64,000 nucleotides of DNA from GWC2-45-44 sp041661665 (GCA_041661665.1 JBAZTW010000003.1:1-64000); one strand, 5' to 3'. Shown: positions 43,165-51,589, counted from the first letter of the stretch. Numbers and translations are program-made. Notes: a model not told the origin generated them from the letters alone.

Positions 43165-43926
43165 ATGAAACTTAGTCGAATTATTATTTTGTTTTTGTGT
43201 GCGGTTGGGATGATGTTTTTATCTGGCTGTTATTATTTTCGATTGCAGGAAACAAAAAGCCAATTGATGAATTTCGACAAGTATTACATTCTTGAAGACA
43301 GCAATCAATTCTCCATTTCCGCCAGTAAGCCGATGTTGTATCCCGATGATGTTGTTCGCATTTTTAAATCCGAACCGGCAGCGAAAGAACAAACAACGAG
43401 TGAATTGTATTATGATTATGTTCTCGAAAAACAGTATCAGGCTGGAAAAGATGAGCAGGGCGATTACAATATCAAATTGCGATTTGTGTTTACCGACGGG
43501 AAATTAAATAAGCTTTTGATAGATGAACGATTCTTTGCGATACTGCCAAAAAATGTTGTTGCTGCTTTGGCAAGGTCGTTAGGGGACGCGAAAATAGACG
43601 TGAGGAATCGGCGTTTGTCGTTAAATCTAAATGTCAGTCAGATACATTTGCCTGATGTGAATGAAGTTGCCGCATCGCTCGGCAAGCCATCCTGGCAAAA
43701 AGATAATCGGTATGTTTATAATTATCTTCGCAAAAATCCAAACGAGAAAAATAATAACGGCAAACCTGCATGGGCAGATTTTGTTTTTGACAAGCAAGGC
43801 AAATGTATAAAATGCCGAAACAGGGTGTTTGGCATTCCGTTTGAGATGGATACTGAAAAACAGTTGCTGTCAGGCACAAAAACTGATGGGCAGACGGTAC
43901 AACTGAAAATAGTCGTTAATAGATAG
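43165..43926 (+). CDS. Hypothetical lipoprotein
   Basis: 253 residues with a signal peptide and lipobox LSGC (Cys near 22), so probably a periplasmic or outer-membrane lipoprotein. The rest (NFDKYYILEDSNQFSISASK, FVFTDGKLNKLLIDERFF) is not recognised. KCRNRVFGIPFEM and the C-terminal QTVQLKIVVNR close it. It lies 5 bases before the ASCH gene, which suggests co-transcription. Confidence 0.7.
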   Translation: MKLSRIIILFLCAVGMMFLSGCYYFRLQETKSQLMNFDKYYILEDSNQFSISASKPMLYPDDVVRIFKSEPAAKEQTTSELYYDYVLEKQYQAGKDEQGDYNIKLRFVFTDGKLNKLLIDERFFAILPKNVVAALARSLGDAKIDVRNRRLSLNLNVSQIHLPDVNEVAASLGKPSWQKDNRYVYNYLRKNPNEKNNNGKPAWADFVFDKQGKCIKCRNRVFGIPFEMDTEKQLLSGTKTDGQTVQLKIVVNR

Positions 43927-43931
43927 GCGGT

Positions 43932-44345
43932 ATGGCAAATTCGCATCTTGTTATTTTGAAAAAGCAGTATCTTGATAAGATACTCGACGGCAGCAAAACA
44001 ATCGAGTCGAGACTTACAAAGGGTAGATGCCCGCCATTCGATTGCGTCTCGGTTGGTGATGTGTTGTTCTTTAAAGAATCCGCTGGAATGGTTGTTGCCA
44101 AAGCGCAGGCGGCGGCGGTAAAGCAATTCAGCAATCTTACGCCGCAGGCTGTCGCAAAACTTAAAGCTGAATACAACGACCGAATCTGCGGCGATGATGA
44201 ATACTGGCAGCTAAAGGCTGACAGCGAATACGCGACGTTAGTAAAATTAAAAAATGTGGAGACAATTCCGCCCCGGAGAATTTATAAAAAAGACTGGCGG
44301 GCGTGGGTGGTTTTGAAAAAGCCGAATGATTTCGGACTGCTGTAA
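43932..44345 (+). CDS. ASCH domain protein
   Basis: 137 residues. LVILKKQYLDKILDGSKTIE and RLTKGRCPPFDCVSVGDVLF, with the K-x-E and GDxLFFK motifs, are those of ASCH domains (PUA-like fold) proposed to bind modified RNA or nucleotides. The closing PPRRIYKKDWRAWVVL fits. A free-standing copy like this has no proven role. Confidence 0.85.
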   Translation: MANSHLVILKKQYLDKILDGSKTIESRLTKGRCPPFDCVSVGDVLFFKESAGMVVAKAQAAAVKQFSNLTPQAVAKLKAEYNDRICGDDEYWQLKADSEYATLVKLKNVETIPPRRIYKKDWRAWVVLKKPNDFGLL

Positions 44346-44527
44346 AAAAGGCACAAAGGAGCAAAGGCACATAGGCACAAAGAAACTGAAACACTGATTT
44401 AGCGGATTTTATTGCCGATAACTGATAACCGAGTTTCTGATAACTGTTTTGCGGTTGACAAAAAGATAGGTATGGTAGAGAATGTACCGAAAGGATTTAG
44501 AGTTTGAGAATACAAGGAGCTTGATTT

Positions 44528-44842
44528 ATGGAAACGACAAAAATAGCGGTTTTCAAAGGTAAAGAGATACGAAAAACAATCCAAAAGAATGAATGGTGGT
44601 TTTCGGTTGTTGATGTATGTGAGGCATTGACAGAGAGCCCCGATGCCGGAGCGTATTGGAGAAAGTTAAAACAACGGCTAAAAGAAGAAGGAAGCGAAGT
44701 TGTGACATTTTGTCACGGGTTGAAATTGGAAGCGCCGGACGGCAAAATGCGTGATACTGATTGTGCCAATACCGAAGGCGTTTTTCGCATAATCCAGTCG
44801 ATTCCGTCACCTACAATCAGAGCCCAAGCGACAGCGCAAGGG
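44528..44842 (+). pseudogene. Truncated Bro-N domain protein (phage antirepressor-like)
   Basis: The first 88 residues match the Bro-N domain family (IAVFKGKEIRKTIQKNEWWF, SVVDVCEALTESPDAGAYWR, NTEGVFRIIQSIPSP). After IPSP, where the domain normally goes on with EPFKxWLAxVG, the sequence runs into repeat family C and B (TIRAQATAQGVS, then TAG supplied at 44849-44851). The C-terminal half is absent from the DNA that follows, so it is a broken gene or a fossil. A TTGACA at 44455-44460 may be its old promoter. Confidence 0.75.
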
Positions 44843-44843
44843 G
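44818..44843 (+). repeat. Repeat family C copy that truncates the Bro-N gene
   Basis: Reads CAGAGCCCAAGCGACAGCGC then AAGGGG, in frame as RAQATAQG. Confidence 0.75.
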
Positions 44844-44847
44844 TTTC

Positions 44848-44875
44848 GTAGGGGCAAACCTATGTGTCTGCCCAC
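44848..44875 (+). repeat. Hairpin repeat family B, copy 1
   Basis: GTAGGGGCAAACCTATGTGT then CTGCCCAC. Diverged relative of 61659-61686 and 63780-63806. Confidence 0.7.
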
Positions 44876-45029
44876 ATTCAGAGCCGCGAATGTTAATGAG
44901 CGGTATTCCCTGTTTTTTTAATTTTAGTGCGGGGTTGACAAAGAAAATTAAAAATTAAATATCAAAAATAAAAATGACCCCGATGAGATAGTCGAAGCGA
45001 CATCTCACAGGGCAGGCAAAGCAAAATTT

Positions 45030-45055
45030 AAAAATAGGTGGCTGTTCCTATTTTT
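45030..45055. terminator. Terminator-like hairpin upstream of the DUF3800 cassette
   Basis: Perfect inverted repeat AAAAATAGG / CCTATTTTT with an 8-base loop. It would stop transcription from either side and insulate the DUF3800 cassette from upstream genes. Confidence 0.55.
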
Positions 45056-45116
45056 ACTATTTTTAATTTTTACGTATTTTTTCAACATCGAATTGTGTTA
45101 AGCAAGGAACTATGAG

Positions 45117-46235
45117 ATGGCAATACCTTTAATCGCATTTGATGAAACAGGAAATACAGGACAAAATTTACTTGACCCTGACCAGCCAGTGTTTGTTTTA
45201 GCATCTGTTAATTTAAGCTATGCAGAAACACAACGTGCATTAGAAATCTTAAATCCCAAAAAAGGACAGGAAGTCCATTTTGCAAGTTTCAGTAAAAGTT
45301 GTTCTGGTAAGGCACGGATCTTGCAATTTTGCCAATCAGATTTAATTTCATCAGATAAAATAAATATAAGTGTAATCCATAAGGGCTACATGGTTGTCAC
45401 AAAGGTCGTTGATTTGCTTATAGAGAACTTATGTTACGAAACTGGATTTGACCTGTATAAAAATGGTGCTAATATTGGAATGGCAAATATTTTTTATATG
45501 TGCATTCCGACTTTTTGTGGACAAGATAACTTTAAAAGTTTTTTGGATAAATTTGTTTGCATGATACGAAATAAAGATGCCAGTTCCATTACAGAGTTCT
45601 ATAAAAGTGTTAATAATCTGAGCTTAACATGTAATAGTAAGCTCTTCAAAGAAATGATTGAGCTTATATTAGCTACCCAGTGTATTATTGATGAAGTAAT
45701 TACTAGGTGTAGTGTTGTTGATTTAGATCCAGCTGTTCCTGCGTTCGTGAATGATTGTATTGCATGGGGAGAACAATTGGGCTGCGAATTTAACATAGTT
45801 CATGACCAATCTAAACCAATTGAGCATCAACAAGAAATACTTACCTGTTTAATGGCCAAGGATGAACCAGAAATTATAGTTGGATATGACCAAAGAAAAA
45901 TGAAATACCCTTTAAAGGTGCATGGCTTTAAGTTGTGCGATTCTAATGTTGTGCCTCAAATACAAATAGCAGATATTATAAGTGGCACATATGGCTATGT
46001 GCTAAAAGGTCGCTTAGGAAAAAAAGTTGACAATAACTTTTTTGAAACTATAGAGAAAAGTAAGTTGTTAGGTTTGCCATGTCATCCACTTTGGCCGTCA
46101 GATGAAGTAACACCAGAAGACTTAGGGACAATAGGACCAGATGCAGGTGATCCAAACCTTTATGTTGGAAATTTAATTGACAGACAAAAAATGAAGAGGA
46201 TGCAAAAAAGTAAAGAATCTCGAACTACGCTATAG
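45117..46235 (+). CDS. DUF3800 domain protein
   Basis: 372 residues. N-terminal IPLIAFDETGNTGQNLLD (Asp9-Glu10, the DUF3800 signature) and C-terminal VPQIQIADIISGTYGYVL with Asp286 match a family with an RNase H-like fold, often found in mobile or defence loci. Between them lies a long insertion of about 110 residues (120-230) rich in Cys and Asn. The gene is clearly more AT-rich than its housekeeping neighbours (many ATA, AAA, TTA codons), a sign of transfer. It is followed after 24 bases by the RNase HI fusion gene. AAGGAAC precedes the ATG. Confidence 0.8.
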   Translation: MAIPLIAFDETGNTGQNLLDPDQPVFVLASVNLSYAETQRALEILNPKKGQEVHFASFSKSCSGKARILQFCQSDLISSDKINISVIHKGYMVVTKVVDLLIENLCYETGFDLYKNGANIGMANIFYMCIPTFCGQDNFKSFLDKFVCMIRNKDASSITEFYKSVNNLSLTCNSKLFKEMIELILATQCIIDEVITRCSVVDLDPAVPAFVNDCIAWGEQLGCEFNIVHDQSKPIEHQQEILTCLMAKDEPEIIVGYDQRKMKYPLKVHGFKLCDSNVVPQIQIADIISGTYGYVLKGRLGKKVDNNFFETIEKSKLLGLPCHPLWPSDEVTPEDLGTIGPDAGDPNLYVGNLIDRQKMKRMQKSKESRTTL

Positions 46236-46259
46236 ACAGATAAAAGTGCAGAAATAAAA

Positions 46260-47399
46260 ATGACAAAAATGATTAATTTGCTTAAGGATTATTTAAAGAC
46301 AATTGATTGGAGTTTGTTTAGACGCGGTCCAAAAGGGCCAGGAACATTGCTTATTGTTTTATCTATAGATAGTTTTGCCCATAGCCAGGGGTTTGAGTAC
46401 GAGAAAGAAGTCTTTCTTGGCCTAACAAGAAAAACAAACAATCATAAAGGATATATTGATATAATCATTAAAAGCCCCGATGGAATTAAGTACGCAATAG
46501 AAATTGACAGCAGTAATAAAAAATGGTCGCTTGAAAAACTTCTCCATGCGCATAGTATAGGATATGTGCCGATTTGGGTTCGTTGGCGTGTAAAAATAAA
46601 TATTAACATTCCAGCAATCATAAATTTGATAGATTTAACAGAACGTGAGACTTTTTCCACCATGGATTTGGAGCGAAAAGATATGACCAATAAACTAAAA
46701 CATGTTGAAATTTACACTGATGGTGCTTGTCGTCCCAACCCAGGTATTGGCGGCTATGGCTTAATATTGATATATTGTGATACACGTAAAGAAATAAGTG
46801 GTGGTTTTAATCATACGACAAACAATAGAATGGAGATGTATGCTGCTATTAAGGGATTGGAGATGCTCAAAGAAGCTTGTAAAGTTACTTTGTATAGTGA
46901 CTCAAAATACTTGGTCAATTCCATGGCCAAAGGAAGAGTTAAGCTTTGGCGAGATAATAATTGGCAGCTTCGTAAACATAAACAGAAAGAAATTGCCAAT
47001 ATAGATTTATGGACAAGATTACTGGCTTTATGTGACATTCACGAAGTCGAATTCAATTGGGTAAAAGGACATGATGGAAATCCTCTAAATGAAAGATGTG
47101 ACATTCTTTCCACAATAGCTTGGGAACAAAAAGATTTGCCTGCTGATGAAGGTTACAAGAAGTCCAATGCAATTAAAGTCAATCACGACAATCAACCATA
47201 TAAAAACTATTCAGCTTCTGATGTTAAAATAACTTATGAGGGTCAACCATGCAGAAAGTGCTCAACTCCTGTGGTTAAGAAATTCACACGTAAAAATAGG
47301 GATAAAAGTCGTAGAAAGTATTGGTTTGAGTATTATTTTCATTGTCCAAATTGTCAGACTATGTATATGACTGATGAAGCAAAACGGTATATGCCTTAA
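46260..47399 (+). CDS. Fusion protein: nuclease-like domain, RNase HI, zinc ribbon
   Basis: 379 residues. Residues 1-130 look like a PD-(D/E)xK-type domain (E48, GYIDIII with D67, then E81-I-D83 and K88: YAIEIDSSNKKWSLEKL). Residues 145-290 are RNase HI with all catalytic residues: D154 (YTDGACRPNP), E192 (NNRMEMYAA), D214 (YSDSKYLVNS), H271 and D281 (RCDILS). Residues 328-368 carry C331-x2-C334 and C362-x2-C365, a zinc ribbon. The RNase HI part would cut RNA in RNA-DNA hybrids; the N-terminal part would cut DNA if active. I know of no described fusion of all three. AT-rich like the gene before it; no neighbour on the other side belongs to it. Confidence 0.85.
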   Translation: MTKMINLLKDYLKTIDWSLFRRGPKGPGTLLIVLSIDSFAHSQGFEYEKEVFLGLTRKTNNHKGYIDIIIKSPDGIKYAIEIDSSNKKWSLEKLLHAHSIGYVPIWVRWRVKININIPAIINLIDLTERETFSTMDLERKDMTNKLKHVEIYTDGACRPNPGIGGYGLILIYCDTRKEISGGFNHTTNNRMEMYAAIKGLEMLKEACKVTLYSDSKYLVNSMAKGRVKLWRDNNWQLRKHKQKEIANIDLWTRLLALCDIHEVEFNWVKGHDGNPLNERCDILSTIAWEQKDLPADEGYKKSNAIKVNHDNQPYKNYSASDVKITYEGQPCRKCSTPVVKKFTRKNRDKSRRKYWFEYYFHCPNCQTMYMTDEAKRYMP

Positions 47400-47454
47400 G
47401 TGATTGTCCCTGTTTTTTTCTGAAAAAGGGAAAACAAAAATGACGAAGCCTGTG

Positions 47455-48684
47455 TTATCTGCTTCTGCCGATGTTATTGATTAGGCCGATGGACATAATG
47501 TTTGTCATAATGCTTGAGCCGCCATAGCTGATGAATGGGAGAGTCAAACCTGTAATAGGTATCAGGCCAATCGTCATACTGATATTAATCAAAATCTGGA
47601 TTGCGAAAAGCACGGCGAAGCCTGCGGCGATGTAACTGCCAAACGTGTCGAAACTCGATGAGGCAATGTCAATCGAGCAGGCAATCAGCATCGCATATAA
47701 ACACAACAGCAATACAGCGCCCGCGAATCCCCACTGATGGCAAACCAGCGCGAAAATAAAATCATTATGTCTGTCAGGCAGGAATTTATATTTTATAAAT
47801 GGGCCTGCGCGGTAGCCCTGACCTGCGAATCCGCCCGAGGCGATTGCAAGTTTGGAACGCATAAGCTGATAGCCTGCGCCGATATCCCAGTTTCGCAGTC
47901 GTTCGGTATTTACGCCGAGCAATTTTGCAAGTGCGGGATGTTTTTCAACTTTGGTTCTGAGCCAGCTTGGACTGCCGTCAATTTTATTCTGCAATAATAC
48001 CGAGCTAACTCTCATTCGTTGATAGTCTTCGATACCGAGCCAGAGAATCGGAAAGGCAATCACTGCCAGCAGAATTATCACAAGCAGATGTTTGACTTTC
48101 GCGCCGGCGATAAACAGCATCGACAGCAGCACCGGCATCATCAGCATAACCGTACCCAAATCAGGCTCACGATATATCAGGAGCATCGGAAACAGCGTCA
48201 GGACAAATGGCGGGATAAGCGAAGTGAAATTTCGGTAATTGCTTCGATACCGCAGATGCCAGGCCAGCGCGATGATGTAAGCGAACTTGAAAAACTCCGA
48301 AGGCTGAAACTGTATCGAACCGATAACAATCCAGCATCGCGAGCCGTGCTTGACGTTGACGAAGGGCATATCTATGAATTGATCCAGCACGAGCCAGAAA
48401 AGCATGGCGATAGTCGCCCAGTAAAGGACGAAGCTCATTGAGCCGAGTTTTTTGTAGCTGAATGAATTTATTATTATAAAGCCGAGAAAACCGACGGCTG
48501 CGAAGAGACATTGCTTTTTCCACAAGCTCGAATAGCCTGCGAACTGCTGCATTTCTGAATTTACGGGGTTGCCGGATGCGTAAATCATCATTACGCCGAT
48601 AGCAACGAGTCCGCCTGCGCAGGCCAGGAGTATCAGCCGAGTTGCCAGAAGTCTGCCTTTGAAGAATTCAAAAATATCGAACAT
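47455..48684 (-). CDS. rodA: Rod-shape-determining protein RodA
   Basis: 409 residues, SEDS peptidoglycan polymerase with about ten membrane segments. Catalytic Asp region and loops: VKHGSRCWIVIGSIQFQPSE, YREPDLGTVMLMMPVLLS, FLPDRHNDFIFALVCHQWGF and TGLTLPFISYGGSSI. It builds glycan strands with a class B PBP for cell elongation. MFDIFEFFKGR is the start; upstream frame to 48750 is not supported. It stands alone on the minus strand, back to back with the RNA/tRNA region. Confidence 0.93.
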   Translation of the reverse strand: MFDIFEFFKGRLLATRLILLACAGGLVAIGVMMIYASGNPVNSEMQQFAGYSSLWKKQCLFAAVGFLGFIIINSFSYKKLGSMSFVLYWATIAMLFWLVLDQFIDMPFVNVKHGSRCWIVIGSIQFQPSEFFKFAYIIALAWHLRYRSNYRNFTSLIPPFVLTLFPMLLIYREPDLGTVMLMMPVLLSMLFIAGAKVKHLLVIILLAVIAFPILWLGIEDYQRMRVSSVLLQNKIDGSPSWLRTKVEKHPALAKLLGVNTERLRNWDIGAGYQLMRSKLAIASGGFAGQGYRAGPFIKYKFLPDRHNDFIFALVCHQWGFAGAVLLLCLYAMLIACSIDIASSSFDTFGSYIAAGFAVLFAIQILINISMTIGLIPITGLTLPFISYGGSSIMTNIMSIGLINNIGRSR

Positions 48685-48920
48685 ATTTATAATGATAACA
48701 GAAGAATCGCAAAAAACAACGATTGGAGACACATAATCAGGACAAATCACATAAAGAACCCAAAATCCTAAATCTTAAACAAATCCGAATTACCAAAGCT
48801 TGTCCCCGCGAAAACGGGGATTAAAATGACCAAAACCCGCTAATCAGCGAAAATATCGCGGTTTTGTGCGGCAGGGGGCGTATCAGTACTGAAAATGAGG
48901 TTTTTTTTAAGAAAAAAGTC
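48685..48920. other. Intergenic region upstream of the candidate RNA gene
   Basis: Contains a CCCCGCGAAAACGGGG hairpin (about 48806-48821). No gene seen; rodA's promoter is expected here on the minus strand but was not identified with confidence. Confidence 0.4.
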
Positions 48921-48949
48921 TTGCTTTGCCGATAGAGTCCTTGTATAGT
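48921..48949 (+). promoter_or_regulatory. Strong candidate promoter of the RNA/tRNA-Gln unit
   Basis: -35 TTGCTT (48921-48926), 17-base spacer, -10 TATAGT (48944-48949). Predicted start at about 48956. Confidence 0.65.
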
Positions 48950-48955
48950 ACCACC

Positions 48956-49075
48956 AAAGTTCCGTGCCAAACGGGGCGTGTTATGGGTTGACAGCATCAC
49001 GGCATAGTCAGCTCAGGCCTCCGGCAGGACAATCCGTCCGAACTCGAAAACGGACACCGTGAAAGCTAAAAGAAT
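48956..49075 (+). ncRNA. Candidate structured non-coding RNA of unknown class
   Basis: About 120 bases with no open frame, GC-rich against AT-rich flanks, directly behind the promoter. Possible stems: TCACGG/CCGTGA (about 48997-49062), GTCCG/CGGAC with loop AACTCGAAAA (about 49036-49055), and CCGTGCC with GGGGCG-type partners near its 5' end. It lacks the SRP RNA GGAAGGAAGCAG-type loop and the RNase P and tmRNA cores. It ends about 100 bases before tRNA-Gln; it could be a separate RNA or a leader of that transcript. Confidence 0.5.
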
Positions 49076-49176
49076 TGAAAATTGTAAATTGAACATTGAA
49101 GATTTTTGTATCTCTTAATGTCTGCCAGGATTTAATCTTCAATCTGCAATCTTAAATCTTCTATTTTCAATGATTT

Positions 49177-49248
49177 TACCCGGTGGTGTAATTGGCAACA
49201 CAGAGGTTTTTGGTACCTCTATTTCTGGTTCGAGTCCAGACCGGGTAG
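49177..49248 (+). tRNA. tRNA-Gln (anticodon TTG)
   Basis: 72 bases fold as a full cloverleaf. Acceptor TACCCGG/CCGGGTA, D-arm GTGT/ACAC, anticodon stem GAGGT/ACCTC with loop TTTTGGT (anticodon TTG, reads CAA), T-arm TCTGG-TTCGAGT-CCAGA, discriminator G. The CCA end is not encoded. It resembles E. coli tRNA-Gln in its anticodon arm. It reads in the same direction as glmU. Confidence 0.95.
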
Positions 49249-49292
49249 TATAAAAAAATAAAATATCAAAAATTAAAAATAAAAATTGTGGA

Positions 49293-49316
49293 TTCGCCTT
49301 TGGCGAAATTGTTTTT
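49293..49316 (+). terminator. Terminator-like hairpin between tRNA-Gln and glmU
   Basis: TTCGCC-TTT-GGCGAA followed by ATTGTTTTTG. It would end the tRNA transcript, but it lies only a few bases before the glmU ATG, so it could also lower glmU expression. The hairpin before lpxD (59269-59286) has similar flanking bases. Confidence 0.55.
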
Positions 49317-49318
49317 GT

Positions 49319-50530
49319 ATGGCTGAAAAAGTAGCGATAATTTTAGCGGCTGGCGTGAGCAGCAGAATGAATACGAAGCTGCCGAAGGTTCTGCACGAAG
49401 TATGCGGCAGGCCTATGCTGGCTTATGTTCTTGATGCCTGCCGAAAAGCCGGCGTTGAAAAGACATATGTAATCGTTGGCTACGGAAAAGAGCAGGTAAT
49501 CGAGCGATTCAGCGATGATAAAAACATTATCTGGATTGAGCAGACAGAAAGAAAAGGCACAGGGCACGCGGTTATGTGCTGCAAAGAACATTTGGCCAAC
49601 TTCGATGGCGATACGCTGATTATCTGCGGCGATATGCCATTGATTCGTTCTGAGATAATCGAAACGCTGATTGAAAAGCACGGTCAGGAATCAGCGGCGG
49701 CGACTCTGGCGACGGCGATTCTTGATGACCCAAAAGGCTACGGCAGGATTATTCGCGACGGTTACGGCAACATTCAGGGCATTATTGAAGACGGCGACTG
49801 CAATCCGCAGCAGAAGAACATAAAAGAAGTAAATCCGAGTTATTATTGTTTCAAAAATAAAACGCTGTTCGAGGCGCTCGGCAAAATTACGCCGAACAAC
49901 GTTAAGAATGAATATTATCTGACCGATGCGCTGCACCTGATTATAGCGGCGGGGCATAAGGTTGTCGCGGTAACGGCAGTTGCGGCTGAAGACGCGATTG
50001 GCGTTAATAATCGTCAGCAGCTCAGCGAAGCGGGCAAAATTATGCAGCGCAGGATTCAGGACAGACTGATGAAGTCCGGCGTAACGATTGTTGACCCGCC
50101 GAATACCTGGATTGACGCTCGCGCGGAAATCGGGCAGGATACGGTAATTGAGCCGTTCACATATATCCACGGGCAGATTAAAATAGGAAGTAATTGCAGA
50201 GTCGGGCCTTTCGCTTATTTGCGCGAAGGCGCTATTCTGAAAGACGATGTTGTTCTGGGCGTTTTTACCGAAGTGAAAAATTCCACGCTCGGCGATGGCG
50301 TTCGGGCAAGGCATCACAGTTTTATCGGCGATGCGGTAATCGGCAAAAATGTAAATATCGGAGCAGGTGCGATAACGGCCAATTATGATGGCAAGACAAT
50401 TCATAAGAGCCAAATCGGTGATAATGTTTATATCGGGCCGGGAACGATAATTGTTGCGCCGATAGAGGTTCCGGCAGGGTATAATCTGAAAGCCGGCTCG
50501 GTTGTGAACGCAAGCGACATAAAAAAATGA
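49319..50530 (+). CDS. glmU: UDP-N-acetylglucosamine pyrophosphorylase / glucosamine-1-phosphate acetyltransferase (GlmU-type)
   Basis: 403 residues. N-terminal uridylyltransferase (IILAAGVSSRMNTKLPKVLH, CGDMPLIR) and a left-handed beta-helix with the acetyltransferase motifs GPFAYLREGA, RARHHSFIGDAVIGKNVNIG and NYDG. It makes UDP-GlcNAc, needed for peptidoglycan and for the lipid A genes downstream at 59-62 kb. It is about 50 residues shorter than E. coli GlmU and lacks its last arm, which in E. coli helps bind acetyl-CoA, so acetyltransferase activity should be verified. No good ribosome site; ATG at 49319 chosen over the codons to 49286. Confidence 0.88.
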   Translation: MAEKVAIILAAGVSSRMNTKLPKVLHEVCGRPMLAYVLDACRKAGVEKTYVIVGYGKEQVIERFSDDKNIIWIEQTERKGTGHAVMCCKEHLANFDGDTLIICGDMPLIRSEIIETLIEKHGQESAAATLATAILDDPKGYGRIIRDGYGNIQGIIEDGDCNPQQKNIKEVNPSYYCFKNKTLFEALGKITPNNVKNEYYLTDALHLIIAAGHKVVAVTAVAAEDAIGVNNRQQLSEAGKIMQRRIQDRLMKSGVTIVDPPNTWIDARAEIGQDTVIEPFTYIHGQIKIGSNCRVGPFAYLREGAILKDDVVLGVFTEVKNSTLGDGVRARHHSFIGDAVIGKNVNIGAGAITANYDGKTIHKSQIGDNVYIGPGTIIVAPIEVPAGYNLKAGSVVNASDIKK

Positions 50531-50580
50531 GATTGCCGCGGCCTGCATAGCAGGCCTCGCAATGACAAAGGAAGCGAAAA

Positions 50581-51528
50581 ATGTTTTTGAGTGATAATAT
50601 AAAAGTTTTCGGCGGCTCGAGCAATACCGAGCTGACGGCTCGGATATGCAAATATCTCGGCGTGCCGATAGGCGGCGCCAAGATTGAGCGTTTTCCGGAC
50701 GGCGAAAAAATTATCAAATGCGAAGACGATGTTCGCGGCAAAGACTGTTTTGTTGTTCAGTCGGGATGCGAGCCTGTTGATGAAAATATCATTGAGCTTT
50801 TGATTTTTCTCGACTGCCTCAAACGCGCAAGCGCTTCAAGGGTAACAGCGGTCATACCATATTTCGGCTATGCCCGTCAGGACAGAAAAGACGAAGGCAG
50901 AGTGCCTATAACGGCCAAACTGATGTCTAACCTTATAGCGACTGCAGGGGCGGACAGAGTTTTGGCGATGGATTTACACGCGGCTCAGCTTCAGGGATTT
51001 TTTGATATTCCGGTTGACCATCTTTTTGCCGAGCCTGTGCTGACGAAGCACTTCAGGGATAAGAAAATTGATAACCTTACAATAGTTTCGCCCGATGTAG
51101 GCAATATCAAGCGGGCAGCGAGATATGTTCGCAGCCTTAACGGCGATTTGGCGATAATTCACAAGAGAAGAGTCAGCGCAAATCTTGTCGAGGCGTGCGA
51201 GATGATAGGCTCGGTAGAAGGCCGAAATGTTATTATGTGCGATGATATTATTTCGACGGCGGGAACTATCGCCACAGCGGCAAAAATCGTAAAGGAACGC
51301 GGCGCAAAGAAGGTATTTGTCGGCGCGACGCACGGAATATTTTGCGGACCTGCGGTTGAAAGAATCAATGAAGCTCCGATTGATGAGATAGTTGTTACCG
51401 ATACAGTTCCGCTGGATGACAAAGCAGGCAAAATAAAGAATCTCAAAGTTTTAACAGTTTCTGAGATTCTTGGCGAAGCAATAAAACGTATTCACAGAAA
51501 CGAATCAATAAGCGCAATGTTTCATTAA
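50581..51528 (+). CDS. prs: Ribose-phosphate pyrophosphokinase (PRPP synthetase)
   Basis: 315 residues, class I Prs. It makes PRPP for nucleotides, His and Trp. Motifs: RFPDGEKIIK, YFGYARQDRKDEGRVPITAK, MDLHAAQLQGFFDIPVDHL, the flexible loop IIHKRR and the PRPP motif VIMCDDIISTAGTI. AAGGAAG precedes the ATG. The glmU-prs order is common in bacteria. Confidence 0.97.
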   Translation: MFLSDNIKVFGGSSNTELTARICKYLGVPIGGAKIERFPDGEKIIKCEDDVRGKDCFVVQSGCEPVDENIIELLIFLDCLKRASASRVTAVIPYFGYARQDRKDEGRVPITAKLMSNLIATAGADRVLAMDLHAAQLQGFFDIPVDHLFAEPVLTKHFRDKKIDNLTIVSPDVGNIKRAARYVRSLNGDLAIIHKRRVSANLVEACEMIGSVEGRNVIMCDDIISTAGTIATAAKIVKERGAKKVFVGATHGIFCGPAVERINEAPIDEIVVTDTVPLDDKAGKIKNLKVLTVSEILGEAIKRIHRNESISAMFH

Positions 51529-51589
51529 ATGAAAGTATAGACGCGGGATTTTGCGTTCCTGCACAAGTGAACTTTAGAAGAGGTAAAAA

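Noticed and set aside
44528..47399. Prophage or integrated element
   Set aside because: A Bro-N relic and AT-rich genes are present, but no integrase, structural phage gene or attachment-site pair was seen.
48956..49075. SRP RNA, RNase P RNA, tmRNA or 6S RNA
   Set aside because: The SRP GGAAGGAAGCAG-type tetraloop segment, the RNase P GAGGAAAGTCC segment and the tmRNA ends are all absent; kept only as an unknown candidate.
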